Assembly: GCA_934591845.1 (NCBI GenBank)
Contig: CAKTPO010000010.1
Coordinates: 1-64,000 of the forward strand
Source of the DNA: an uncultured Oscillospiraceae bacterium
Lineage (GTDB): Bacteria; Bacillota; Clostridia; Oscillospirales; Oscillospiraceae
Length of the DNA: 64,000 bases
Direction: 5' to 3'
Part shown: positions 7,848-16,797 of the stretch, piece after piece
Numbering within the stretch: position 1 is the stretch's first letter
How the letters are laid out: the number at the start of each line of letters is the position of its first letter
The notes under the pieces: generated by a model
Seen by the model: only the letters and a program-made list of their open reading frames with translations
Told to the model about the DNA's origin: nothing
The model's database searches: none
Made by a program: the position numbers and the translations under genes

Positions 7848-9059
7848 ATGAATGTTGGCGCAATCCTGCTGAAGCTCTGGAATAATTCCGGCTTTGCCGC
7901 GATTATTACCGGCTTCGTATCCAATAACGGCTGGCAGAACCTGGTGATGCTGGCCATCGCCTGTGTACTGCTGTACCTGGCCATCGTGAAAAAGTTTGAG
8001 CCGCTGCTGCTGGTGGGCATTGCCTTTGGCTGTCTGCTGACCAACCTGCCCAATGCGGGCCTGTACCATCAGAACCTGTGGGATGCCTTTATGGATCCCT
8101 CCAGCCCCATGTATCACAGCTTCGGCCAGATCATGCGGGAGGGCGGTCTGCTGGACATCTTCTACATCGGTGTCAAGACCAGCCTGTACCCCTGCCTGAT
8201 TTTCATGGGCGTTGGTGCCATGACCGACTTTGGTCCTCTGCTGTCCAACCCCAAGAGCCTGCTGCTGGGTGCTGCTGCCCAGCTGGGCGTATTCGTTGCG
8301 TTCTTCGGTGCCGTTTGCATGGGCTTTACCGGTCGTGAAGCCGCTTCCATCGGCATCATCGGCGGCGCGGATGGCCCCACCGCCATTTTCCTGACCACCC
8401 GTCTGGCCCCCCATCTGCTGGGTGCCATCGCCGTGGCAGCTTATTCCTACATGGCCCTGATCCCTCTGATCCAGCCCCCCATTATGAATCTGCTGACCTC
8501 TTCTGAGGCCCGGAAAATCAAGATGGTTCAGACCCGGAACGTGAGCAAGACCGAGAAGATCATCTTCCCCATCCTGGTTACCATGTTCGTGGCCCTGCTG
8601 CTGCCCGATACCGCTCCTCTGATCGGCTGCCTGATGCTGGGCAACCTGTTCAAGGAAACCGGCTGCACCGAGCGTCTGTCTGACACCGTGCAGAATGCCC
8701 TGATGAACATCGTCACCATTCTGCTGTCCACCGCCGTTGGTTCCACCATGGTGGGCTCCACCTTCCTGACTGCGCAGACTCTGAAGATCGTTGTTCTGGG
8801 CGTGGTCGCTTTCGGCATCTCCACCGCCGGTGGTCTGCTGGGCGGCGACGTGATGTGCTGGGCCACCAAGGGCAAGGTCAACCCCCTGATCGGCTCCGCC
8901 GGTGTTTCCGCCGTGCCGATGGCCGCTCGTGTTTCCAACAAGGAGGGCCAGAAAGCCAACCCCGCAAACTTCCTGCTGATGCACGCCATGGGCCCCAACG
9001 TGGCCGGTGTCATCGGCTCCGCCATCGCCGCAGGCTTCCTGCTGAGCGTATTCGGCTAA
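7848..9059 (+). CDS. oadB: Sodium-pumping decarboxylase, beta subunit
   Basis: A 403-residue polytopic membrane protein of the OadB/GcdB/MmdB family. It decarboxylates carboxybiotin and couples this to export of sodium ions. The family signature [12 protein letters not shown], with the essential aspartate, is intact, and the C-terminal half has the alternating helices and the [10 protein letters not shown] segment. It is the last gene of the operon, 12 bp after the carrier gene, followed by a strong terminator. Beta subunits alone do not reveal the substrate; assignment to oxaloacetate rests on OadA and the adjacent pckA. Confidence 0.93.
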   Translation: MNVGAILLKLWNNSGFAAIITGFVSNNGWQNLVMLAIACVLLYLAIVKKFEPLLLVGIAFGCLLTNLPNAGLYHQNLWDAFMDPSSPMYHSFGQIMREGGLLDIFYIGVKTSLYPCLIFMGVGAMTDFGPLLSNPKSLLLGAAAQLGVFVAFFGAVCMGFTGREAASIGIIGGADGPTAIFLTTRLAPHLLGAIAVAAYSYMALIPLIQPPIMNLLTSSEARKIKMVQTRNVSKTEKIIFPILVTMFVALLLPDTAPLIGCLMLGNLFKETGCTERLSDTVQNALMNIVTILLSTAVGSTMVGSTFLTAQTLKIVVLGVVAFGISTAGGLLGGDVMCWATKGKVNPLIGSAGVSAVPMAARVSNKEGQKANPANFLLMHAMGPNVAGVIGSAIAAGFLLSVFG

Positions 9060-9065
9060 ACACAC

Positions 9066-9104
9066 AAAAAACCGCTTCGGGCTTCGGCCCGAGGCGGTTT
9101 TTTG
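9066..9104 (+). terminator. Terminator of the decarboxylase operon
   Basis: The stem accgcttcgggc/gcccgaggcggt with a 3-nt loop is followed by TTTTTT. Repeat block 3 begins right after it. Confidence 0.9.
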
Positions 9105-9106
9105 CG

Positions 9107-9617
9107 AATTGACAATTGACAATTGACAATTCTTTTTAGTTGACAGTTGACAGTTATTGGGGCGACCAACGTTGTTCATCTGTATCCGTCCGGTAAAGTA
9201 TGTAGGGAACGGCCTATGTGCCGTTCCGTTACGTTGCAATTATAACCTGTGTGGAAAATCGGAATCACCTCCGACATGTCATTCCGAGCGAACACAGTGA
9301 GTCGAGGAATCTTCCCAAGTAGCAGATTTTACCTTGTGGTGGTATTTTTTTGCTACGTAGTGGATTCCTCCACTCCGCTAACGCTACGGTCGGAATGACA
9401 TATCGGGGTGACGTATCTGGTTTATATTGATAACGGCTCCGTCCTTTCAGGTGCGGAACGGCACATAGGCCGTTCCCTACGGTTTCGCTGATTGGTGGAC
9501 ATTTTCAACCGGTGTATACTAAGGACGGGCGGTACGGCGTTGTACGTTGCAGGAACAACCGGCGCAAAGGCAAAACGTCCGTCCTCCGAAAAATTGTCAA
9601 TTGTCAATTGTCAATTC
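9107..9617. repeat. Mosaic intergenic repeat block 3
   Basis: The cleanest complete example, about 510 bp. A left heptamer array reads TTGACA on the + strand (9107-9155). The core contains the gcgaccaacgttgttcat module, the GGAACGGC hairpin (9206-9227), the TGTCATTCCGA inverted element (9277-9400), the inverted hairpin copy (9453-9474) and the gtttcgctgattggtgg / ttctaaggacgggcg module. A right array reads TTGTCA (9594-9616). The two ends are thus inverted repeats made of iterated 7-mers. Confidence 0.88.
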
Positions 9618-9631
9618 ATCCCCCGGGCTTC

Positions 9632-10993
9632 CTACAGCCTGAAATCTTCCAGTGCCTTCTGTAACACCGTCTCGTCCACTGCCGAATAGTTGATGACCAG
9701 ACTTTTGTCACTTTCCGGGGTGGGGGTCTGGTAGAAGCTGCTGAGCAGGTGGACTTTCAGGCCCTGGGCGGCGAATTTGTTTACAAGGGCGGGGCCGGAG
9801 AGGGGAGAGTCCACTTGCAGCAGAAAGTGGAGTCCCGCGTCCTGTTCCAGGATGGTGAACCGGTCTGCTGCGGGGCAGTGTTCCAGTACGGCGATGACCC
9901 GGTTGCGGCGGGCCCGGTAGAATTTGCGCATGCGGTTGATGTGCTTTTCAAAGTAGCCCCGGTCTAAAAACCGGGCCAGGGTGTACTGCTCAAAGCTGGG
10001 CACGGTGCAGCCGTAAAAGCCCAGCTGATCCCGGAATTTTTCCATCAGGGCCGGGGGCAGCACCATATAGCTGATACGGATGGAGGGGGCCAGGGTCTTG
10101 GAAAAGGTGTTCATATAAATCACCCGGTCCGGGTCCATGGCCTGCATGGCGGGCAGCGGCCGTCCACGGAAGCGGAACTCCGTATCGTAGTCGTCTTCAA
10201 TGATCCACCCATCCCTGTTCCTGGCCCAGTCCAGCAGGGCCCGGCGACGCTGCAACGGGGTGACCAGACCGGTGGGGAAGTGATGGGAGGGGGAAATGTG
10301 GAGCACCTGGGCATCCCCCAGGCACTCCGGGCGAATGCCCTGGTCATCCATGGGAATGGGCAGACACCGGACCCCACCGGCCCGGTAAATTTTGCCGATT
10401 TTCCCGTAGCCCGGATCCTCCACGCCGTAAACCTTGTCCTGGCCCAACAGCTGTAACAGGAGGTTATACAAAAAGTCAGTACCCGCGCCTACCAGAATGC
10501 AGTCCGGGTCCGGGGAAAGCCCCCGAAAATCTTCCAGATTCCGGGCAATGGCCTGCCGCAGTTCCAAGGCCCCCTGGGCGTGGAGGGGCAGCAAAAGCTG
10601 TTCCCTGTAGTCCAGAATGACCTCCCGTTGCAGCCGGATCCATACGGAAAAGGGAAATTGCCCGGTGCCGTTTCCCGTCAAATCCGCTTTGGGCGGTTCT
10701 TCGGAAAGGGCTACAGGATGGGGGGCGGCGGGTTTCCGGCTGAGGGGTCTCTGCACCGCCTCCACATAAAAGCCGGAACGCTCCCGGGAGACGATATACC
10801 CCTCCTCCAACAGCTGGCCATAGGCCCCCTCTACGGTGGTTTTCCCCACCTCCAGGTTGGCGGCCAGGGCCCGCTTGGAGGGCAGCTTTTCCCCGGGCTG
10901 CAGGGCCCCGGAGAGAATGTCCTCCCGGATGGCCCGGTAGAGGGCTTCATACAGCGGCAGTCCCGGGCTTTTTTTCAGTTCATAGGTCCGCAT
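9632..10993 (-). CDS. MocR/PdxR-type GntR-aminotransferase regulator
   Basis: A 453-residue fusion. The N-terminal winged helix of the GntR family (about 1-75, with the LPSKRALA and GKTTVEGAYGQL helices) is joined to a fold-type I aminotransferase-like domain. The PLP-binding lysine lies in NTFSKTLAPS. Such MocR proteins are PLP- or amino-acid-responsive transcription factors, many controlling vitamin B6 or amino-acid genes. The ATG at 10993 has an AAAGGCGG site; a longer frame upstream overlaps the preceding ATPase gene and lacks one. It starts 20 bp after the ATPase stop, so it is probably the last gene of a thiN-ATPase-mocR operon. Its target is unknown. Confidence 0.88.
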   Translation of the reverse strand: MRTYELKKSPGLPLYEALYRAIREDILSGALQPGEKLPSKRALAANLEVGKTTVEGAYGQLLEEGYIVSRERSGFYVEAVQRPLSRKPAAPHPVALSEEPPKADLTGNGTGQFPFSVWIRLQREVILDYREQLLLPLHAQGALELRQAIARNLEDFRGLSPDPDCILVGAGTDFLYNLLLQLLGQDKVYGVEDPGYGKIGKIYRAGGVRCLPIPMDDQGIRPECLGDAQVLHISPSHHFPTGLVTPLQRRRALLDWARNRDGWIIEDDYDTEFRFRGRPLPAMQAMDPDRVIYMNTFSKTLAPSIRISYMVLPPALMEKFRDQLGFYGCTVPSFEQYTLARFLDRGYFEKHINRMRKFYRARRNRVIAVLEHCPAADRFTILEQDAGLHFLLQVDSPLSGPALVNKFAAQGLKVHLLSSFYQTPTPESDKSLVINYSAVDETVLQKALEDFRL

Positions 10994-11012
10994 GGGATAC
11001 CGCCTTTCGTTG

Positions 11013-13424
11013 TTAAGCCAGAGGCTGTTTCTTCTTCTGGAAAGGCCGCCGGGACCAGAGGCGTTTGCACCGGGCGACCATGGCCATCCGGGCTTTTTCC
11101 ATCCAGTCAAAGATACGCTGGATGGAGAAAAACACCGTGGGGGTCATCACCAGCAATGTAAACATCACCAGCCGCACCTCGCTGGTCCAGGTCCGCAGAT
11201 CCAGAATGTCCCCCAGCAGGGTAAAGCACAGGACAATGCCGCAGGCCATGGCCCACCAGAGAATGCCCCGGAACCAGTTGCAGGGTTTGCAGATCTGATA
11301 CAGCACCAGCATTCCCACAAAGGACAAAATGGCCGCGCAGATGGTGGAAACTTCCTCCTTGGGAAGGCTGAATACGGACATGAACATCTGGCACAGCAGC
11401 ACCACAAAAACGTTGGTCAGACCGCCGGGGAAGGCCCGGCGCAGCACCTCCGGCAGGAACCGGCCCTTGATGCGGTCATATTTGGGTTCAAAGGTCAGAA
11501 TGAAGGAGGGGATGCCAATGGTCATGGCGGAGATCACCGACAGGTGAATGGGTTCCAAAGGATAGGGCCACACGGTAAAAAGACTGATAATGGACAAAAA
11601 CAGGGAGAAAATGTTCTTCACCAGGAACAGCGACGCGGCCCGCTGGATGTTGTTGATGACCCGCCGCCCCTCGTTGACAACCCCCGGCATGGCGGAAAAA
11701 TCCGAGTCCAGCAGCACAAGACTTGCCAGCTGACTGGCAGCCTGGGCCCCGCTGGCCATGGCCACGGCGCAGTCCGCCTGTTTCATGGCAAGCAAGTCGT
11801 TCACACCGTCACCGGTCATGGCCACGGTGTGCTTTTTCTTTTGCAGGGCCTCAATCAGGTCCTTTTTCTGCTGGGGGGTCACCCGGCCAAAGACCGTATA
11901 GCGGATGGCCGCCTCCCGCAGCTGCTCCGGGGTTTTCAGGGTGGAGGCATCCACATACTGTTCGCTCTCCGGGATCCCCGCCTGTTGGGCGATCATGCTG
12001 ACGGTGGCCGGGTTGTCACCGGAAATGACCTTGACGGTCACGCCCTGCTGGGCAAAGTAGGCAAAGGTCTCTTTGGCGTTGGGCCGCAGCTTGCCGGTGA
12101 GCAGCACCAGGGCAATGGGGGTGACTTTCTCTCCATCCAGTTTCCCCGGGGACAGCTGCCCGGCATATTGGGCCGCCAGCAGCACCCGGTAGCCCTTGGC
12201 GGTCCAGTCAGAAATGTTCCACACATCTTCCCGGTCTCCCAAGAGAAACTCCGGCGCGCCCACTACAAAGCTGCCCGCCTCGGCAAATTCACAGCCGCTC
12301 CACTTGTATTCCGAGGAGAAGGGCACCCGGTTGAGACAAACAAGGTCGCTTTCCCCCTGAAACAGTTCCGCCATGGCCTTGGCGGTGGCGTTGTCCGGGG
12401 GGACGGCACCGTACATGGCGGTGAGAATGTCCTCCAATTCCTCCGGCAAAAGGTCTCCCAAAGGAATCAGGTTTTCCACTTCCATATCCGGCTCCGTAAT
12501 GGTGCCGGTTTTGTCCACGCACAGCACGTCCACCCGGGCCAGGGCCTCAATGCTGTTCATATCCTGCACCAGCACCCGCTGACGGCTGAGCTTCTGGGCG
12601 GATACCGCCAGAGCCACGCTGGTCAGCAGGTACAGCCCCTCTGGGATCATGCCAATCAGGGCCGCTACGGTGCCTTCGGTGCTTTGCTGTAAGCCCAGAT
12701 GCAGCACCGTGTATTCCTGGTGGAACAAAATGCAGCCCACAGGCACCAGGGCAATGCCCAGAAAGAGGATCAGCCTGTCCAAAGACCGGGTCATTTCCGT
12801 TTTTTTGGCCTGGGGATTGTGCTTGGCCTCCTGGGCAAGCTTGGCGGCGAAGCAATGTTCGCCCACCTCTGTCAGTTCCGCCCGGCCCCGGCCTGCCAGG
12901 ACGATGCTGCCGGAATGTACCGCGTCTCCGGGATTTTTTTCCACGCTGTCCTCCTCGCCGGTGAGGAGGGATTCATCCACAAACAGGGTGCCAAAGCGCA
13001 GAATGCCGTCGGCGCAGATCTGGTCGCCCTGGGTAAATTCTGCCAGGTCTCCCGGAAGAATGTCCTCCGGGGAAACCTCTGTAAGATTTCCGTCACGCAG
13101 GACCTTTACAGGCTTTCTGGCAAGCAATGACAGCTGCTCCACCGCCCGCTTGGCCCGGATCTCCTGGAAAATGCCGATGACCGTATTGACGATCACCACC
13201 CCCAGGAAGCCCATATTCATAACGGAACTGCGGCCGATCAGCAGCAGCACCGCCAGCACCAGAAACACCAGGTTGAAAAAGGTGAAGCAGTGCCGGAGAA
13301 TGATTTCTTTATCGCTTTTCCCCGTCTGAACGCCGGTTCCGGCTCCCAGACCCTGGGCAAGCAGTTCCTCTGCCTGGGCAGAGGTAAGCCCTTGGGGGGG
13401 GAGTGCGGGTTTCGTTTCCTCCAT
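11013..13424 (-). CDS. Cation-transporting P-type ATPase, CtpE-like
   Basis: An 803-residue P-type ATPase. The actuator TGE is at 155-157, PEGL in helix 4 near 261, the phosphorylated aspartate in DKTGT at residue 304, and the hinge TGDGVND further on; C-terminal helices follow. No N-terminal heavy-metal domain is present. The PEGL motif and overall shape are closest to CtpE-like calcium or undefined-cation pumps, but the ion cannot be read from the sequence. AGAGGAAG precedes the ATG. It lies between thiN (18 bp upstream) and the MocR gene. Confidence 0.88.
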   Translation of the reverse strand: MEETKPALPPQGLTSAQAEELLAQGLGAGTGVQTGKSDKEIILRHCFTFFNLVFLVLAVLLLIGRSSVMNMGFLGVVIVNTVIGIFQEIRAKRAVEQLSLLARKPVKVLRDGNLTEVSPEDILPGDLAEFTQGDQICADGILRFGTLFVDESLLTGEEDSVEKNPGDAVHSGSIVLAGRGRAELTEVGEHCFAAKLAQEAKHNPQAKKTEMTRSLDRLILFLGIALVPVGCILFHQEYTVLHLGLQQSTEGTVAALIGMIPEGLYLLTSVALAVSAQKLSRQRVLVQDMNSIEALARVDVLCVDKTGTITEPDMEVENLIPLGDLLPEELEDILTAMYGAVPPDNATAKAMAELFQGESDLVCLNRVPFSSEYKWSGCEFAEAGSFVVGAPEFLLGDREDVWNISDWTAKGYRVLLAAQYAGQLSPGKLDGEKVTPIALVLLTGKLRPNAKETFAYFAQQGVTVKVISGDNPATVSMIAQQAGIPESEQYVDASTLKTPEQLREAAIRYTVFGRVTPQQKKDLIEALQKKKHTVAMTGDGVNDLLAMKQADCAVAMASGAQAASQLASLVLLDSDFSAMPGVVNEGRRVINNIQRAASLFLVKNIFSLFLSIISLFTVWPYPLEPIHLSVISAMTIGIPSFILTFEPKYDRIKGRFLPEVLRRAFPGGLTNVFVVLLCQMFMSVFSLPKEEVSTICAAILSFVGMLVLYQICKPCNWFRGILWWAMACGIVLCFTLLGDILDLRTWTSEVRLVMFTLLVMTPTVFFSIQRIFDWMEKARMAMVARCKRLWSRRPFQKKKQPLA

Positions 13425-13442
13425 GGTTGTCGCTTCCTCTCT

Positions 13443-14075
13443 TTATATATATTCCGGCAGCCCTGCGGCTCTGCGCCACAGGATCAAAAGGCTGCCCTCT
13501 TCTACGGTAACGGTGGCGGGGGAATCGGTAAAATGATTGCTGACCCCCAGGGGAAAACCGCTGGTAAGAGTGCCGTTTTCCAGGGTGTAGTAAAGCCCCC
13601 GGATGGTGACGCCCTGGGCATCCTTGCCCATGCAGAATACGGAGATGTCCCCCTCTTTCCCTCCTGGGAACCGGAGACCGCCGCTTTTGATTACGGTGGC
13701 GCAGAATTGCTTTCCCACCAGCACCCCCCGGGCCTCCCGGTCAGCCAAAAAGGATAGCAGCTGATAGTTGGCCACCGTATGGTCCAGCCGCTCCCCATCC
13801 ATGGCCCCGTAGAGAAGAAAACGCTTGAATCCCCGGGCCAGCCCTAACTTCACGGCCAGCATACTGTCTGTGTCGTCCTTTTCCACCGGGAAGACCTCTG
13901 CCCCTTGGGGGACATAGTGGAGGGAATCAAAGTCCCCGATAATGGCCTGAGGGTGTAACCCCAGAGCCTGGGTATACCGCAGCCCCCCATCGGCGGCAAT
14001 CACCAGCTCCCGCCCCGTCAAAGGTGCCAGAAGCCCATCAAAGCCCGCCGCACAAAAAATCACACACTGTTCCAT
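13443..14075 (-). CDS. thiN: Thiamine pyrophosphokinase
   Basis: A 210-residue enzyme that transfers pyrophosphate from ATP to thiamine, making the cofactor thiamine diphosphate (EC 2.7.6.2). Family motifs are in order: AADGG near 28, GDFDS near 48, DDTDS near 67 and GERLDHT near 94, the last three binding metal and nucleotide. The C-terminal beta domain that binds thiamine is complete. It is the first gene of the leftward operon with the P-type ATPase. It is divergent from the membrane protein at 14238. In many Clostridia thiN stands near rpe and rsgA; here it does not. Confidence 0.9.
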   Translation of the reverse strand: MEQCVIFCAAGFDGLLAPLTGRELVIAADGGLRYTQALGLHPQAIIGDFDSLHYVPQGAEVFPVEKDDTDSMLAVKLGLARGFKRFLLYGAMDGERLDHTVANYQLLSFLADREARGVLVGKQFCATVIKSGGLRFPGGKEGDISVFCMGKDAQGVTIRGLYYTLENGTLTSGFPLGVSNHFTDSPATVTVEEGSLLILWRRAAGLPEYI

Positions 14076-14184
14076 GTGTTCGCTCCTTGCATGTTATTAT
14101 CTTCTAGTCTACCACATTTTTCCTAAAAGAAATACTGACAAAATGTAAACAACGTATCATTTTTGAAGGGGCCTTGTCTTTGAG

Positions 14185-14212
14185 TTGACAAAATGCGCAA
14201 AAAAGCTATAAT
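14185..14212 (+). promoter_or_regulatory. Promoter of the membrane-protein/sulfatase operon
   Basis: Perfect consensus boxes TTGACA and TATAAT with a 16-bp spacer, about 25 bp before the start at 14238. Confidence 0.85.
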
Positions 14213-14237
14213 ATGCTCCATGAAAGGGGGAACTGTC

Positions 14238-14552
14238 ATGGGGAATATGATGGTCGTTACTTGGATATGTGGCATTGTTCTGCTGCCTCTCATGGCGGCG
14301 GAGGCCATGCGCCGACTGCTGCAATTGGGGGGCTTTTGGAAATGTCTTCCGTTTTTTTGCCTGGTTTTCTTAGGGAGCAACATTGCCGGAAAGCTGCTGG
14401 CCCGGATGATGTCGGTGGTGCTTCAGCGGCAGGTGGCAGCCGGTTCTCTGCACTACTGCCTGTGCGCCCTGGTGGGCTCGGCGGTGGTGGCCTTTGTGCT
14501 GGCCATTCTCAAGAAAAATATACAGATAAGCGTGGATTTTCAGAATGAATAA
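14238..14552 (+). CDS. Small membrane protein of unknown function
   Basis: A 104-residue protein with about three hydrophobic segments (roughly 3-22, 30-52 and 68-92) and a charged tail. I do not recognise a family. The ATG at 14238 has AAAGGGGG seven bases before it; an ATG 45 bp upstream would fall inside the inferred transcription start region. Its stop overlaps the start of the next gene by 8 bp, so translation is probably coupled, which suggests it assists or anchors the LTA-synthase-like protein. Confidence 0.7.
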   Translation: MGNMMVVTWICGIVLLPLMAAEAMRRLLQLGGFWKCLPFFCLVFLGSNIAGKLLARMMSVVLQRQVAAGSLHYCLCALVGSAVVAFVLAILKKNIQISVDFQNE

Positions 14553-16083
14553 CACAAAACAGCGGCGGCGTTCCCTCTGGGCCTGTGTAGCCGCCTGGTT
14601 GATTTTTACATTGGGTGCGGCACTGCTGACGGCGGTGCTCTGGGAGCTGCAGGAACTGAATGTGGGCATTGCGGAAATCCTCTTTACCCTGACCGCCCCC
14701 ATGGAGGGAACCAACAACGGGATCGCAATGGGGGCACTGAAAAAATGTCTGCCCTGGTTCTGCGGCGTTTCTGCCCTGTATGGATGGCTGCTGTATTATT
14801 TCCGCCGCCGGAACCGGGTGCACTTTACCCTGCGTGTCCAGTTTGGAAAATGGAAAAGCAGCATTTCCAGCAAAGTGATCTACCGATGCTTTCTGGCTCT
14901 GTTTCCCATTGGGGTATGGGTGCTGGCCTGCTTTACCATTGAGCGGGATCTGTTTTTTACTGCCTACCTGAAAAATCGCATGGACAAAACCACCATTTAT
15001 GAGGACTACTACGTTTTCCCCAGTGATGTGGAAATTCAGGCCCAGGGGAAACCCAAAAATGTGATCTGCCTGTACTTAGAAAGCATGGAGCTGACCTATG
15101 CCGATACCGCCTCCGGCGGGGCCCAGGAGGTCAACCTGATGCCGGGGCTGACGGAATTGGCCTATGAAAACCTGTCTTTCGGCACGGTGCCGGGGCAGCA
15201 CCTGGGGGGCATGGACAACGTACACGGAACGGGCTGGACTTCCGCTGCCCTGATGGCCACCACCTCCGGGATCCCCTTTAGCTTCCCCATGTCCGATGCC
15301 ACAGAGGTGGGTGTCAGTACCCAGTTCGCCCCGGCTTTGGAGACCCTGGGCACAGTGTTGCAGCAAAAGGGATACCGGCAGGAATTTCTCTGCGGCTCCA
15401 ACGCCTCTTTCGGCGGGCGGCGGACCTACTTCCAGCAGCACGGCGATTATGAGATTTACGATTACCCCGTGGCCCTGCAAAACGGGGACATTCCCCCGGG
15501 CTACCAGGTCTGGTGGGGACTGGAGGATGCAAAGCTCTATGACATTGCCAAAAAGCAGTTGTTGGAGCTGTCAGCCTCCGGGGAGCCGTTCAACCTGACC
15601 CTTTTGACAGTGGACACCCATTTCCCGGATGGCTACCTGTGCCAGCTGTGCGAACAGGGGAAATATCCGGTGCCCCTGGCCTCCATTGTGGAGTGCGCAG
15701 ACCGGCAGGCGACGGAATTTGTGCAGTGGTGTCAGGCCCAGAGCTTCTATGAGGATACGGTCATCGTCATTATGGGCGACCACCCCAGAATGGACACCCT
15801 TTTGGTTGACGGGGTGCCGCTGTCAGACAGACGGGTGTATGCCTGTTTCCTGAATGCTCAAATGCCCCAGGACATGCCGGACCCCTCCCAGCGGCAGTAT
15901 ACCCACATGGATCTGTTCCCCACCATTTTGGCCTCCATGGGCTTTACCATCCAGGGAGACCGGCTGGGTCTGGGAACCAATCTGTTCTCTCAAGTGCCGA
16001 CTCTGGAAGAACAGTTCGGCTTGCAATGGCTGGATGATCAGCTGCAAAAAACCTCTCTGTTCTATGAGGAACACTTCTATTAA
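14545..16083 (+). CDS. LTA synthase/OpgB-family membrane sulfatase-fold transferase
   Basis: A 512-residue protein with several N-terminal transmembrane helices (within about 10-140) and an extracellular alkaline-phosphatase-superfamily domain (from about 170). NVICLYLESMEL starts the metal site, GTGWTSAALMATTSGIP carries the catalytic threonine region, and GDHPRMD near residue 410 holds late metal ligands. Relatives transfer phosphoglycerol to lipoteichoic acid or periplasmic glucans. The exact acceptor is not predictable. Overlap with the upstream gene indicates one operon. Confidence 0.85.
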   Translation: MNNTKQRRRSLWACVAAWLIFTLGAALLTAVLWELQELNVGIAEILFTLTAPMEGTNNGIAMGALKKCLPWFCGVSALYGWLLYYFRRRNRVHFTLRVQFGKWKSSISSKVIYRCFLALFPIGVWVLACFTIERDLFFTAYLKNRMDKTTIYEDYYVFPSDVEIQAQGKPKNVICLYLESMELTYADTASGGAQEVNLMPGLTELAYENLSFGTVPGQHLGGMDNVHGTGWTSAALMATTSGIPFSFPMSDATEVGVSTQFAPALETLGTVLQQKGYRQEFLCGSNASFGGRRTYFQQHGDYEIYDYPVALQNGDIPPGYQVWWGLEDAKLYDIAKKQLLELSASGEPFNLTLLTVDTHFPDGYLCQLCEQGKYPVPLASIVECADRQATEFVQWCQAQSFYEDTVIVIMGDHPRMDTLLVDGVPLSDRRVYACFLNAQMPQDMPDPSQRQYTHMDLFPTILASMGFTIQGDRLGLGTNLFSQVPTLEEQFGLQWLDDQLQKTSLFYEEHFY

Positions 16084-16085
16084 GA

Positions 16086-16130
16086 AAACCGCCAGCGTGC
16101 CCTCTGCAAAAGAGGAGCCGCTGGCGGTTT
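16086..16130. terminator. Bidirectional terminator between convergent genes
   Basis: The 11-bp arms aaaccgccagc and gctggcggttt flank a loop that itself pairs (cctct/agagg). It has T-rich flanks on both sides and serves the sulfatase gene and the convergent flavodoxin-like gene. Confidence 0.75.
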
Positions 16131-16155
16131 GTGTTCTGTTTTTGGGGGCAGTGGG

Positions 16156-16662
16156 TCAGACCCCTTGCACCATCTGCCCCAGCTTCTCCAGATCCTCTTT
16201 GTCCGGGTGGGACAGGGCATGGTCAAAGTTTGCAATGAGGGCATCTAAGTTCTGGGGGTGTTCCGGTTGGGCTTTCATGCGGAGATACCGGTCTTTCACG
16301 GCCTGGGGCATTTTGCCCTGGCACATGTATTCCCCGAGAATCTGATTGCTGTCATCCAGCGCACTTCGGACGGCACCCAGCACCTTTTCAAAATAGGCCG
16401 GGCTCTGGCCAAAGCCTGCGGTGCCAAAGAGAAACACCTTTTTGTTCCGCAATTGCCCCAGCAGGGCCAGGGTATTCTGGTCCGCATTCCCTTTGTCGGT
16501 CCAGAAGCCTACATAGACGGTGGGAGAGGTAGGGATTTCCCGGTTCCAGGGTCCAAAATAGGCGCAGCCCTCCTGGGGGAGGGTATTGTGGATGGTTTCG
16601 GCCAGAAGCTTTGTATTGCCGGTGGCACTGGAAAAGATAATGGAATAGGGTTCTTGCTCCAT
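16156..16662 (-). CDS. Flavodoxin-like protein
   Basis: A 168-residue protein with a flavodoxin-type phosphate-binding loop SSATGNTKLLAE near residues 9-20, followed by alternating helices and strands (TVYVGFWTDKG; KKVFLFGTAGFG). It probably binds FMN and carries electrons, or belongs to the flavodoxin-like helper proteins of anaerobes such as BilS; no partner reductase is adjacent. The start is the ATG with AAGGAG eight bases ahead; an earlier ATG would place the ribosome site inside the gene. Confidence 0.75.
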   Translation of the reverse strand: MEQEPYSIIFSSATGNTKLLAETIHNTLPQEGCAYFGPWNREIPTSPTVYVGFWTDKGNADQNTLALLGQLRNKKVFLFGTAGFGQSPAYFEKVLGAVRSALDDSNQILGEYMCQGKMPQAVKDRYLRMKAQPEHPQNLDALIANFDHALSHPDKEDLEKLGQMVQGV

Positions 16663-16691
16663 GGAATCATCTCCTTGATCATTATAAAGCA

Positions 16692-16720
16692 AATATATCC
16701 GGGAAAACCGGTGTTGTCAA
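16692..16720 (-). promoter_or_regulatory. Promoter of the flavodoxin-like gene
   Basis: Reading leftward: TTGACA, a 17-bp spacer, TATATT. A TATAAT lies 10 bp further on. Confidence 0.7.
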
Positions 16721-16740
16721 CCCTTTTCGGTGAAAACTCG

Positions 16741-16769
16741 TTGACTTTTAGGTGGTCCTGGGCTATGAT
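16741..16769 (+). promoter_or_regulatory. Promoter of the SAM hydrolase/ECF operon
   Basis: TTGACT, a 17-bp spacer and TATGAT end 28 bp before the start at 16798. No SAM riboswitch core is visible in this short leader. Confidence 0.7.
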
Positions 16770-16797
16770 AGACTCTGCAAAGAAGGAGGTATTTTTT

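Noticed and set aside
16258..16797. N-terminal extension of the SAM hydrolase frame
   Set aside because: It runs antisense through the flavodoxin-like gene and across both promoters; the ATG at 16798 has GGAGG and matches the family start.
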